A stretch of DNA of 54,950 nucleotides from contig CAJCIP010000035.1 of NCBI GenBank assembly GCA_903970445.1, forward strand, positions 1 through 54,950, given 5' to 3'. A program made the position numbers and the translations under genes. Positions 18,121 to 25,010 of the stretch are shown here, one piece after another. Position 1 is the first letter of the stretch; every line of letters begins with the position of its first letter. The notes below the pieces were generated by a model. That model had not been told where the DNA came from. It ran no database searches and saw only the letters and a list, made by a program, of their open reading frames with translations. The DNA is from Verrucomicrobia bacterium Tous-C9LFEB. Lineage in GTDB: Bacteria; Acidobacteriota; Terriglobia; Terriglobales; Acidobacteriaceae.

Positions 18121-18868
18121 CGAACCGAAGCCGCCTGCTGGCTACACACTCGCGCCGCTATCGGACATCCCCGCGTTCATTCGCGAGAACGTAGACCCAT
18201 CCAAGGTTCAGCAGGTGGTGATGCCGCCGCGCACGGACGACGTAAAGGGTACAGAGACCATCTCCCAAGCGTTCCCCGGACGCATTGAGGTATACCACCC
18301 CGAAAAGTACACGAAGGGCACCCAGACCCACGAGATGACGCACGAAGATCAGGACGCACGATCTGAAGGGACGATCAAGCTTCCGCGCGGATACGAGCTT
18401 GCGCCGTTCGGCCGTCACTCGTCCCAAGCCCCTGAAAAATACCAGACCGGCACGGAGAAGAACTACGACTACGGCGGCGAGCAGGGGTTGCTGGATGCCC
18501 AGAAGCAGCATAAGGGCATAGGCGAATTCAACAAAGAGCAGCAGGCCGATATGGTGGAGGACTACCAGAAGAAGTACAACGACTACATGGCGAAGGCCAA
18601 GGCTGGAACCATCACGCAGATGGACAAGCGCGATATGTACCAGACCTACAAGGCGTACCATCCGTACATCCAGCAGATGGCGAACGTGCCAAAGACGTTC
18701 AAGGATACCCTGCCCAGCATCTCGGCCATGTTCGGAGCCAAGACGCCTCTAGCGCCGGCGCCGGCAGCGCCAGGATTGCCGGACTACAGCGTAGCGGGGA
18801 TGGGCGTGATTCCTGCCGACTCATTAATGGGCGGAAAATCCGTCCCAATACCCACGCCGAAGAGGTAG
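18107..18868 (+). CDS. HExxH metallopeptidase-like virion protein
   Basis: About 253 residues; ATG 18107 is preferred since GGAGAG lies six bases upstream, inside the previous gene's end. Residues 75-79 are HEMTH, a gluzincin-type zinc motif, and EQQADMVEDY follows near 144-153 where a third-ligand Glu would lie; the YDYGGEQGLL segment between them resembles the same family of bacterial and phage zinc peptidase-like proteins. It may process host cell wall or membrane protein at entry, or mature the virion. Pro/Ala-rich C-terminus. It closes the ejection-protein cluster. Activity is an inference from the motif. Confidence 0.6.
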   Translation: MPQSSEPKPPAGYTLAPLSDIPAFIRENVDPSKVQQVVMPPRTDDVKGTETISQAFPGRIEVYHPEKYTKGTQTHEMTHEDQDARSEGTIKLPRGYELAPFGRHSSQAPEKYQTGTEKNYDYGGEQGLLDAQKQHKGIGEFNKEQQADMVEDYQKKYNDYMAKAKAGTITQMDKRDMYQTYKAYHPYIQQMANVPKTFKDTLPSISAMFGAKTPLAPAPAAPGLPDYSVAGMGVIPADSLMGGKSVPIPTPKR

Positions 18869-18880
18869 GATGATTGCAGA

Positions 18881-20002
18881 ATGATACGCACTTACACAAT
18901 GCGACTCAAGCCGACCAAGCGGCAACAAGTGAAACTGAACGATCTGCTTGAGCATTTGTGCGTGCTGTACAACTCCGCTCTTGAGCATAGAAAGAGGTCA
19001 TGGGAGCAACTTGGAAAGCCAGTAATGTACTACGACCAACAAAGAGCGTTAACGGATTTCCGAGGGAAATCGCTTGAGGTATTTAGCTTTCCTTTGACTA
19101 TTCAGCGCGATCCCCTTCGGCGCATAGATAGAGCATTTAAGGCATTTTTTAGGAGGGTAAAAGCGGGCGAAAAGCCTGGATACCCACGATTCAAAACAAA
19201 AACATCGTACAACTCTTTCAATGTAGCGGAAAGATTTAGCGTTAACGGGAGTTGTCTAAAGATAGCAAGACTTGGGAATTTTAGATTTAAAACTAAGTGC
19301 AAAGTAAAGGGCTCATTCAAAACAATAAACATCGCACGTCGAGGCAATCGTTGGATTGCAAACCTAGTTTGTGACATTGGCGAGGCACCAGCGAAACGCC
19401 CCGTGTCAAATGCTGTTGGTATTGATCTCGGAGTGACTACGCTGGCGACCTTGAGTGATGGAACAGAGATTGCGAATCCACGCTGGATCAAGCGCGAGGA
19501 AGGGCGGCTGGCAGAAGCGCAAAGAGTGTTGGCGCGCAAGACCAAGGGTAGCAAGAATCAGGCAAAGGCAAAAGAACGAGTACGTAGGGTCTATCAGCGA
19601 ATTGTTGGTTCGCGCAACGCCTACACTACGACAGTTGCGAAGAAGCTGATCGGGCAATATGATCTGATCGCGCACGAAAAGTTAAACATCAAGGCGATGG
19701 CGCAGTACGGCTATCTCGGAAAATCCATCATGGATGCGGCGTGGGGTAAATTGATCTGGCGTCTCAATTGCGAAGCTGAAAAGGCTGGCAAGTGGGTCAT
19801 CCCGGTCAACCCGCGCAATACCACGAAGGCTTGCAGTGGTTGCGGTGAACTCGTACCAAAGACCCTTTCGCAACGGACGCATTGTTGTCCAAGTTGCGGG
19901 TTGGTGCTCGGGCGGGATCACAACGCAGCCGTGAATATACTTAGGCTCGGTGAGAGCCTTGTCGAAAGGCAGAAAATTTGTTTGGAGGGTATAGCAAATT
20001 GA
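18881..20002 (+). CDS. tnpB: TnpB RNA-guided nuclease (IS200/IS605-type)
   Basis: This 373-residue protein is full length for TnpB. The RuvC-like triad is intact: D182 in GIDLGV, E266 in AHEKLNI and D346 in DHNAAVN. The zinc ribbon C318/C321 and C336/C339 sits between the last two. N-terminal helices (MIRTYTMRLKPTKRQQ) are typical. TnpB cuts DNA guided by an omega-RNA from its own 3' end. There is no TnpA nearby, only 12 bases separate it from the upstream gene, and its TGA overlaps the TTG start of the next, so no room remains for normal IS ends outside the coding region. The AT-richer codon use suggests recent acquisition. Confidence 0.95.
   Translation: MIRTYTMRLKPTKRQQVKLNDLLEHLCVLYNSALEHRKRSWEQLGKPVMYYDQQRALTDFRGKSLEVFSFPLTIQRDPLRRIDRAFKAFFRRVKAGEKPGYPRFKTKTSYNSFNVAERFSVNGSCLKIARLGNFRFKTKCKVKGSFKTINIARRGNRWIANLVCDIGEAPAKRPVSNAVGIDLGVTTLATLSDGTEIANPRWIKREEGRLAEAQRVLARKTKGSKNQAKAKERVRRVYQRIVGSRNAYTTTVAKKLIGQYDLIAHEKLNIKAMAQYGYLGKSIMDAAWGKLIWRLNCEAEKAGKWVIPVNPRNTTKACSGCGELVPKTLSQRTHCCPSCGLVLGRDHNAAVNILRLGESLVERQKICLEGIAN
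19943..19970 (+). ncRNA. Candidate omega-RNA hairpins at the tnpB 3' end
   Basis: Two small hairpins share bases: GGCTC (19944-19948) with GAGCC (19954-19958), and GCCTT (19956-19960) with AAGGC (19966-19970). They lie about 30 bases before the tnpB stop, where TnpB omega-RNAs carry structured scaffold. If functional, the guide segment would fall in the 5' end of the next gene. Evidence is structural only. Confidence 0.35.
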
Positions 20003-20199
20003 CACAGTTCATCCAATTCGGCGAAGACTTGTTCATCATGCCCGGCCACGTGGCTGCGGTGAAACGCTCATCCCTGCAAGAGGAGCACTGCACGATCATC
20101 ATGAAGGGCATGTCGGCGCAGGACGGCTTCGTGGTGGAAGGTAAGGCAGAGGATATTGTTGAGGAAATTGAAACGGCTTTAGACGAGGAGCAAGGGTGA
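19999..20199 (+). CDS. Small hypothetical protein downstream of tnpB
   Basis: This 66-residue protein begins at TTG 19999, whose last two bases form the tnpB TGA; GGAGGG lies nine bases upstream, inside tnpB. It has alternating strand-like segments (FIQFGEDLFIMPGHVAAV, HCTIIMKG) and an acidic C-terminal helix (EDIVEEIETALDEEQ). The fold resembles many small phage beta-beta-alpha proteins of unknown role. Translation depends on a ribosome site within tnpB, so the arrangement is either ancestral or a fortunate insertion. It overlaps the SprT-like gene by four bases. Confidence 0.6.
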   Translation: MTQFIQFGEDLFIMPGHVAAVKRSSLQEEHCTIIMKGMSAQDGFVVEGKAEDIVEEIETALDEEQG

Positions 20200-20636
20200 A
20201 GCCAAACGCCGGGTATTCCCGCCATATCAAGAAAATGCGTATGACTGTTGCGGAGCGAGATTTGATTTACATCCGCAGGTGCTACGAATGTATCAGGAAG
20301 AAGTTTTTCAAAAGAAGTGCATTGCCGCCCGTGGAAGCGGTGCTGATTCTCTACTCTTCCCGGAAGAGAATGAATGATCTTCACAGGAGTTGGGGATGCT
20401 ACGACGAAAGCTATATGGACTGCTTAGGTTTCTATGGAGAGATGTACGCTCCACACTACGGTCTAATCGTTATTGATGATGGATTGGACGAGGTGACAAC
20501 CATCGGGACGCTAATTCACGAAATGGCGCACATGGCTGTAGAGATAAAGCACAAGCGCAACATGGGGCACGGCAAAGTGTGGCAGGCGGAGATGCTTCGC
20601 CTTGCTAGAGCCGGAGCTTTCAAAACCATTTGGTAA
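20196..20636 (+). CDS. SprT-like zinc metalloprotease-fold protein
   Basis: This 146-residue protein carries HEMAH at residues 108-112 and a downstream MGHGKVW at about 123-129, the zinc-binding pattern of the SprT-like domain (H108, E109, H112, H125). SprT-like proteins include Spartan-type DNA-protein crosslink proteases; phage members are common and mostly uncharacterised. There is no membrane segment. It starts with GTG overlapping the previous stop. A DNA-associated proteolytic function is an inference from family. Confidence 0.8.
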   Translation: MKPNAGYSRHIKKMRMTVAERDLIYIRRCYECIRKKFFKRSALPPVEAVLILYSSRKRMNDLHRSWGCYDESYMDCLGFYGEMYAPHYGLIVIDDGLDEVTTIGTLIHEMAHMAVEIKHKRNMGHGKVWQAEMLRLARAGAFKTIW

Positions 20637-20651
20637 GCGAGGAGTAGGCGG

Positions 20652-20825
20652 ATGCCCCTGCAAAAAAGTGGAAGCAAGCGCGCACTGAAGAGAAACTTTC
20701 GAGAACTTGGTCGCGGGAAAACGTATGCGCGAACCAAACGCAAAAGCGGAACAAAGGCCGCCAACCGGCAGCGGGTAGCAATCGCGCTCTCTAATCAGCG
20801 CAAGTACAAGCGAGGTGGGCGGTGA
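20652..20825 (+). CDS. Small basic phage protein
   Basis: A 57-residue, highly basic protein (MPLQKSGSKRALKRNFRELG, then a Lys/Arg-rich tail). Short MPL(I/Q)KSGS-starting proteins are frequent in phage virion and DNA-packaging regions; their role is unknown, though charge suggests nucleic-acid binding. GGAG lies upstream. TGA overlaps the ATG of the following gene (TGATG), so they are coupled. It was found by reading the gap between two larger genes. Confidence 0.65.
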   Translation: MPLQKSGSKRALKRNFRELGRGKTYARTKRKSGTKAANRQRVAIALSNQRKYKRGGR

Positions 20826-21577
20826 TGGACAAGCACATCAAGTGGGGAATCTTGTCGGTTTGCGCGTGCCTATGCGTATTTCTTGTCGCTGGTACTGTGC
20901 TTGTCCTGCAAGGCCGCGAAGCCCTGGCATCCGGTGAGCGCAGCGAAGACCTCCAGATCCTTCATGACATCTTGGTGCAAATCCACAAGCCATGCCAAGG
21001 CAGCGGCAAGGACAAAGCCGACAACTGTGGGACAATTTCTCTCGCAAATCAAGTTCTCGTGAAGTCGGGCGATGCCATTGTCGCGACGCAGGTGCAGGAG
21101 CAGGGCCTCATCGCGCAAGCGAAACCCATTCTGACGGCAGTCGCGGCGATACCTGTTCACGCCAACGCGACGTTTGATGGCCTGGCTGCTACTTCTAAAG
21201 CCCTCACCGGCACCGCGAATGCGGCGACGAGCACTCTCAACGCCTCGACCTCAACGATCAAGGCCGCACAGCCTCTTCTGGATAGCGCCAGCCTCTTCAT
21301 GGGCGACCTCAATGCCGAGACCAAGCCAGTCATCAATCAGGCAAATCTGTTCCTTGCGAACGCTAACACGCTGGCGACGAATCCCGATGTACCCGGCATC
21401 CTGCACGGGTTCAACGTAGGGCTGGCGACCGGAGACCACATGCTGGACACGGCAGATAAAGTCGAGGCGAAGATCACAAAATGCACACTGTACCCAGACT
21501 TCAAGTGCATCGCGAGTGGGTTGATTGTCCCGAGCGTGCAGATCGGCGGAGCGGCGGCAGCAGCTTTCCGAAAATAG
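20825..21577 (+). CDS. Membrane-anchored periplasmic helical protein
   Basis: This 250-residue protein has an N-terminal hydrophobic anchor (GILSVCACLCVFLVAGTVLV) followed by a long Ala/Thr/Asn/Leu-rich helical region with heptad-like spacing, then two cysteines in KCTLYPDFKC. It should sit in the inner membrane with its bulk in the periplasm. This resembles spanin-like or Tol/YtxH-like helical proteins, but no family motif is seen. The ATG at 20825 overlaps the previous TGA; a GTG at 20822 is also possible. Confidence 0.6.
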   Translation: MDKHIKWGILSVCACLCVFLVAGTVLVLQGREALASGERSEDLQILHDILVQIHKPCQGSGKDKADNCGTISLANQVLVKSGDAIVATQVQEQGLIAQAKPILTAVAAIPVHANATFDGLAATSKALTGTANAATSTLNASTSTIKAAQPLLDSASLFMGDLNAETKPVINQANLFLANANTLATNPDVPGILHGFNVGLATGDHMLDTADKVEAKITKCTLYPDFKCIASGLIVPSVQIGGAAAAAFRK

Positions 21578-21580
21578 TTC

Positions 21581-21610
21581 TTGCAAGCATCATGCAAGCA
21601 TGAGTATAGT
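21581..21610 (+). promoter_or_regulatory. Promoter with tandem GCAAGCAT boxes
   Basis: TTGCAA (21581-21586) and TATAGT (21605-21610) form a good sigma70-like promoter with an 18-base spacer. GCAAGCAT occurs at 21583-21590 and again at 21594-21601, eleven bases apart, i.e. on one face of the helix and covering the spacer. The same box lies in the spacers of other promoters in the window, so it may bind a shared regulator. It should drive the small ORF and tRNA-like gene downstream. Confidence 0.6.
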
Positions 21611-21624
21611 GTCTTCAGGGCTGG

Positions 21625-21804
21625 ATGACTTTATTGTTCCGGTTCAAGACGGCCCCTAAATGTCTACGAACTGGACAGGTTGCGGAGACTCCTAAGTCTG
21701 CCCCGCGAGTGCAATACGGTGCGAGATACGTTATGAACAGCAGCGGCTTGGCGTTCCAAGACCTGACCAGAAAGCCCGGCAACAAGGGTGAGTACACGCG
21801 ATAG
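21625..21804 (+). CDS. Possible 59-residue protein next to the tRNA-like gene
   Basis: An ORF of 60 codons opens at ATG 21625, about eight bases after the predicted transcription start, and ends at TAG 21802-21804. The product is basic (MTLLFRFKTAPKCLRTG at the N-terminus, TRKPGNKGEYTR at the C-terminus) and unrecognised. An AGGG lies four bases before the ATG; translation would be almost leaderless. It could instead be part of a structured noncoding transcript. Confidence 0.4.
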   Translation: MTLLFRFKTAPKCLRTGQVAETPKSAPRVQYGARYVMNSSGLAFQDLTRKPGNKGEYTR

Positions 21805-21806
21805 GG

Positions 21807-21849
21807 GTCTCGTGCGGAGTAAACGAGACGTTCCGGTAAACAGACCGGA
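21807..21849 (+). other. Tandem hairpins upstream of the tRNA-like gene
   Basis: GTCTCG (21807-21812) pairs with CGAGAC (21824-21829), and TCCGGT (21832-21837) pairs with ACCGGA (21844-21849). Both are perfect six-base stems separated by two bases. No T-tract follows, so they are not a classical terminator; they may be processing or regulatory structures between the small ORF and the tRNA-like gene. Confidence 0.5.
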
Positions 21850-21864
21850 CTGCTGTAAGTTTTG

Positions 21865-21939
21865 GCTGGGATAGCTCAGACGGTAGAGCAGCGATCGTAA
21901 GGTCGTTGGTCGGGGGTTCGACTCCCCCTCCCTGCCCCA
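21865..21939 (+). tRNA. tRNA-like gene without a normal anticodon loop
   Basis: The acceptor arm GCTGGGA (21865-21871) pairs with TCCCTGC (21929-21935) apart from a U-U at 3-70. The D-arm GCTC/GAGC encloses AGACGGTA, the T-arm GGGGG/CCCCC encloses TTCGACT, and CCA is encoded (21937-21939). The region that should form the anticodon arm (21890-21907) cannot make a five-pair stem with a seven-base loop. It folds best as a seven-pair stem closed by a GTAA tetraloop, or as a five-pair stem with an eight-base loop. No isotype can be assigned. It may be a non-decoding tRNA mimic, a frameshift-type tRNA or a degenerate gene. Confidence 0.65.
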
Positions 21940-22022
21940 AATTTGCAGCGGTACACGGCGAGTACCAACACACCGGTTAGCGAGAAAACCACTCCGCTGC
22001 AATTCAACTTCAAGGAGTCCGC

Positions 22023-22295
22023 ATGGCATACGAGATAACCAACATCGGCGGCAACTGCCCCGTACAGGCCGAAGGGATCATCGACGGGATGCCGTTCTAC
22101 TTTCGTGCGCGGGGTGAGCATTGGAGCTTTAGTGTGGCCGCGACTCCTTACGAGGATCCGGTTCACGCAAGAGGGTTTTACTATCAGGAGCCCTACGCCG
22201 AAGGGAAGCAATACGCTGCTGGATGGATGGAAGAGTCGGAAGCGCTGGCCTTCATCGCAAAGGCTGCGAAGTTGTACGAGGAGCGCAACGTATGA
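22023..22295 (+). CDS. Hypothetical protein
   Basis: This 90-residue soluble protein has a predicted beta-rich body (MPFYFRARGEHWSFSVAA) and ends in a helix (ALAFIAKAAKLYEE). AAGGAG precedes ATG 22023. It is the first gene after the tRNA-like locus and overlaps the next by four bases (ATGA). Family not recognised. Confidence 0.55.
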   Translation: MAYEITNIGGNCPVQAEGIIDGMPFYFRARGEHWSFSVAATPYEDPVHARGFYYQEPYAEGKQYAAGWMEESEALAFIAKAAKLYEERNV

Positions 22296-22549
22296 GCAGT
22301 TTGGTACATTGGGAACCGCTTGTGACGGAAACCAGCGATGAAGCGTGGGGTGTGCCACTAAAGACTCTACTTCAGAATCGCTTCTCCTATGGCTCGCCCA
22401 TTCGAGGTGCAACGATGAGGCTGGAGAGTGACGGAGAGTGGCTTCAAGGCTTGATCGACGGTGGTTCGGAGCAGTTGCGAAAGCAAGCCCAAGAGTTGAT
22501 GGTCATTCTCGTTAAACATCAAGCCATCGTTCTGGATGAGGTCAACTGA
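22292..22549 (+). CDS. Hypothetical protein
   Basis: This 85-residue protein starts at ATG 22292, overlapping the preceding TGA. It is acidic and appears largely helical at the C-terminus (EQLRKQAQELMVILVKHQ). No motif recognised. The stop overlaps the next ATG, so three genes here form one translational unit. Confidence 0.5.
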   Translation: MSSLVHWEPLVTETSDEAWGVPLKTLLQNRFSYGSPIRGATMRLESDGEWLQGLIDGGSEQLRKQAQELMVILVKHQAIVLDEVN

Positions 22550-22869
22550 TGGCTAACGAGCACTTCTTTCAAGTCCAAGCAAAAGACCCCGCGATGCAAG
22601 CGGTTCTCCAAAAGATCGTCGACCAAGTTTCGGACTCGGACGAGTTTCGGGACATGGCCAGAATCCCACGCAAGGGCCGCGAACCAGATTATCTCTATGG
22701 CCGTTGGTGTATAAGATGCCACAACTCATTGCCGGACGACTGGGGCATCAAGCCGTGTGATGTATGCGGAGCGGATACGGGTTCAAGGACGTTCCGATGC
22801 GGAAGCGGTGAGATGGGGACTCTGTACTGGTCGAATCCGCCGGGAGACCCAGAGAAGTTTCCAGAGTAA
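22549..22869 (+). CDS. Zinc-ribbon protein
   Basis: This 106-residue protein has a C-terminal zinc-ribbon-like set of cysteines: CIRC (about 54-57), CDVC (about 72-75) and a later C in FRCGSG. The N-terminal part is helical and charged. Zinc ribbons in small phage proteins usually mediate nucleic-acid or protein contacts. It is the last gene of this unit; a terminator follows at once. Confidence 0.6.
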   Translation: MANEHFFQVQAKDPAMQAVLQKIVDQVSDSDEFRDMARIPRKGREPDYLYGRWCIRCHNSLPDDWGIKPCDVCGADTGSRTFRCGSGEMGTLYWSNPPGDPEKFPE

Positions 22870-22896
22870 GCCGTCCTCCGGGGCGGCTTTTCCTTT
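22870..22896 (+). terminator. Rho-independent terminator
   Basis: GCCGTCC (22870-22876) pairs with GGGCGGC (22881-22887) around a TCCG loop, followed by TTTTCCTTT. It directly follows the stop of the zinc-ribbon gene and ends the unit begun at about 21.6 kb. Confidence 0.85.
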
Positions 22897-22928
22897 GCTG
22901 CGGGCATCTCATAACCGAGGTATCCCCC

Positions 22929-23144
22929 ATGCCAAGTATAGCGGCGCTCGTCGGTCTACTCATATCCCTCATATTTTTGGGCTTAATCCTCTGGTTGTGC
23001 TGGTGGTTTATCACTCAGATCCCTGCCCCGGCGCCCATCAACGTCATCATCCGGGTCGTCTTTGCCCTCATCTGCCTGGTCGCTGTTCTGAGCCTTCTGT
23101 TCGGAGGCTGGTCGTTCCCGTTTGCGGGGCACAGGCTGGTCTAG
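22929..23144 (+). CDS. Two-helix membrane protein
   Basis: This 71-residue protein has two hydrophobic helices: residues about 3-28 (ALVGLLISLIFLGLILWLCW) and about 36-60 (INVIIRVVFALICLVAVLSL), with a short polar end. Probably an inner-membrane protein; the size and topology would fit a class II holin-like protein, but the lysozyme is 18 kb away, so this is only one option. Confidence 0.55.
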   Translation: MPSIAALVGLLISLIFLGLILWLCWWFITQIPAPAPINVIIRVVFALICLVAVLSLLFGGWSFPFAGHRLV

Positions 23145-23200
23145 CCGCAACTCCGCAGATTCGTGTTGACTTTGCAGCAAGCATCGGCGAACATCCTCGT

Positions 23201-23386
23201 ATGGCTAGGAAACGCGCAAGGTGGGCATCCCAGAGGGACGGCAAGCGCAGCGGATCATTGAACCGCTCCGTAGGCGTACCTGCTGGGCGTCCGGTGCCGA
23301 AGCGTTTGATGAAACGGGCGGCTGCCGGTGGGTATGGACGTGCTACGCAGCGTCGAGCTAAGGCAGCACGCGGAGGCGGTCGTTGA
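23201..23386 (+). CDS. Small Arg/Lys-rich protein
   Basis: This 61-residue protein is very basic (MARKRARWASQRDGKRSG; C-terminus RRAKAARGGGR). It resembles short basic phage proteins of unknown function that bind nucleic acid or pack with DNA. The upstream Shine-Dalgarno is weak. TGA overlaps the TTG start of the next gene, so the two appear coupled. The frame is open far upstream, hence the start is a judgement based on ATG and composition. Confidence 0.5.
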   Translation: MARKRARWASQRDGKRSGSLNRSVGVPAGRPVPKRLMKRAAAGGYGRATQRRAKAARGGGR

Positions 23387-23751
23387 TTCCAGAAAAGAGA
23401 CTTCCAGAGTTCACTCGCTTGCTGGTCGATGCGAGTTCGTGTTCAGAACTAGTCGATAAGTTCGACCTGCGCGATGACGCAGTTTCGAAAGCATCATTTG
23501 AGAGACTCCAGAGGGAGCAAACCGCAGCATTTTCCAAACTGGTAACCCTATGCGGCGAACTGTCGGCTCCGCATTGGAAGCTGGGCGTTCCGCCAACTGT
23601 GGGGTGGTACTGGTTGACAGAATCAGGAAAGCCCGAAGTTGAAGTGGGATACTGGAATCCGAGCATTGGAAAGTTTGTGCGCGGCAACGGCGACCAGATA
23701 GAATGGCCGAAGTTTGGAATGCACGCGGGCCCCGTGGTTACGCCAAGGTAA
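23383..23751 (+). CDS. Hypothetical protein
   Basis: This 122-residue protein starts with TTG 23383, overlapping the preceding TGA. The first half is helical and charged; the second contains a strand-rich segment (VGWYWLTESGKPEVEVGYW). No family recognised. It ends this rightward block; the following hairpin faces a leftward gene. Confidence 0.5.
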   Translation: MIPEKRLPEFTRLLVDASSCSELVDKFDLRDDAVSKASFERLQREQTAAFSKLVTLCGELSAPHWKLGVPPTVGWYWLTESGKPEVEVGYWNPSIGKFVRGNGDQIEWPKFGMHAGPVVTPR

Positions 23752-23790
23752 GGCAGCACGCGCGCAACTAACGTGAACGTTGCAAAGCAA

Positions 23791-23818
23791 AAGGCCAGCC
23801 CCGAAAGAGGCTGGCCTT
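23791..23818 (-). terminator. Bidirectional terminator between converging genes
   Basis: AAGGCCAGCC (23791-23800) pairs perfectly with GGCTGGCCTT (23809-23818). Read leftward the stem is followed by TTTTGCTTT, so it mainly ends the minus-strand gene at 23836-24321, while also lying 39 bases past the rightward gene. Confidence 0.8.
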
Positions 23819-23835
23819 GCTGTTGGTGCCCGCAC

Positions 23836-24321
23836 TCAAGCCGTTTGGGTAAACGCGATCGAGGTCGGGGTGGGCGTCGCCACAACCGGCGTCCCGATCG
23901 TCAGCACGATGGTTCCCGAGATGCTGGTGGGCGAGTCTGCGGGGGACGGAGTGATGCCGGAGGCCGTGTAGGTAACGGTCAGCGTCTCACCAACGGTCAC
24001 AGTGGCCGGCAGGGGGATGGTGACGATGAGGCCGGTCGGATCGACGGTCGGGGTGACCGTGGGGTCGCTGGAGGTGACGGCGAAGGTGGTGCCAGAGGGG
24101 AAGGCGGAACCGGCTGGGGTGAGGGTGCCGGTGAAGACGAGGGTTGAACCTGGATCGGGCTGCAGCATGGTGATCTCCTTGAAGGTGATGTGGGTTGGGG
24201 TGTGTGGATGGGCGAGCTCGTCGAGACGCTCAAGGATGAGTTCTTCTACCCGGAGAGCGTCTTCGAGGAGGCGGTCTTCTGGAGAAGGTTGGTGCGTGGG
24301 GTGATGGCGTTTGCGGGGCAT
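23836..24321 (-). CDS. Ig-like domain protein, possible dual start
   Basis: The full frame encodes 161 residues: a charged helical N-terminus (MPRKRHHPTHQPSPEDRLLE) and, from about residue 52, an all-beta Thr/Pro/Ser-rich domain (STLVFTGTLTPAGSAFP, VTVGETLTVTYTASG) of the bacterial Ig-like type found as decorations on virion proteins. An internal ATG at 24168 has AAGGAG five bases upstream, a much better site than that of 24321, so the Ig domain may be made alone. Isolated minus-strand position suggests independent expression. Confidence 0.6.
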   Translation of the reverse strand: MPRKRHHPTHQPSPEDRLLEDALRVEELILERLDELAHPHTPTHITFKEITMLQPDPGSTLVFTGTLTPAGSAFPSGTTFAVTSSDPTVTPTVDPTGLIVTIPLPATVTVGETLTVTYTASGITPSPADSPTSISGTIVLTIGTPVVATPTPTSIAFTQTA

Positions 24322-24338
24322 TGACGGCCTCTCTCTGA

Positions 24339-25010
24339 TTATGATGGCAAATCGGGGTCGGACGGAAGAACAACTTCGACAATCTTTTCGACGCGGGTCA
24401 TGGCTCGCATGTCGAAGGTCGGGAGGCCCTTTGCTGCCGCGATGGAACCTGCGACCTTCTGGGCGTCGTTGTACTGATCCAGCAACCGAAGAGCCTGTTC
24501 GGTTCGGTGCGGCTCGTCAAGCTGGGCGATGCGCTGGATCTCGCGGTCGAGGCGTTTGGAGAAAGGGGGCGGTTCGACCTCTTTGGTGGCACCAGAGGCC
24601 CGCAGAAGAGCAGCGAGCAGAGCCTGGCGGTCGAAGCGCGAGGGTTCCCGGTGGTAGTGGAGTGCGGCGTGGAGCCTACGGAAGGCCGCAATTGTGAAGA
24701 GTTCGCCAAAGCAATTGTCGAAGTGGATGGGTACGTCGTAGCCAAGCGCCAAGCGGCGTACCTCGTTGATCGGTAGACCCTCCATCGAAGCAACATCATC
24801 AAGCGAGAGGAAAGGCCGCATGAGGAGAGGTTCATACATTCCACGAAGCCACCTAACTGCATCGGGCGGCGGTTCGTACACGGTGGGCGGGTCGGCGCAC
24901 ACGATTTTTATGTAACCAACCTTTATCGCAGGCAGGAGCCTACTTGGCTCTACCCCGAGTCTTTCCGCCAGCTCCTGTAGAGGAATCGCTCGCGGTTTCT
25001 CCTGATGCAG
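24339..25010 (-). CDS. Putative DNA-binding protein with two HTH-like segments
   Basis: About 224 residues; the start is unclear. The frame is open to 25229, but the region above 24940 overlaps a convincing gene in another frame. No ATG/GTG with a good site lies close to 25010, so a later GTG at 24902 is an alternative. IPLQELAERLGVEPSRLLPA looks like one helix-turn-helix and FLSLDDVASMEGLPINEVRR like a second, excisionase/MerR-style. The C-terminal part is helical with acidic patches. A regulator or replication accessory is likely; the leftward orientation next to an operator-rich promoter region supports regulation. Confidence 0.5.
   Translation of the reverse strand: MHQEKPRAIPLQELAERLGVEPSRLLPAIKVGYIKIVCADPPTVYEPPPDAVRWLRGMYEPLLMRPFLSLDDVASMEGLPINEVRRLALGYDVPIHFDNCFGELFTIAAFRRLHAALHYHREPSRFDRQALLAALLRASGATKEVEPPPFSKRLDREIQRIAQLDEPHRTEQALRLLDQYNDAQKVAGSIAAAKGLPTFDMRAMTRVEKIVEVVLPSDPDLPS

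Noticed and set aside
21805-21870. Group I intron or tRNA intron
   Set aside because: No conserved P/Q/R/S core elements could be found, and the tRNA-like gene is continuous.
21600-21939. tmRNA
   Set aside because: The 5' end does not pair with the tRNA-like 3' end, and a complete 5' acceptor and D-arm are present, so this is not a tmRNA layout.
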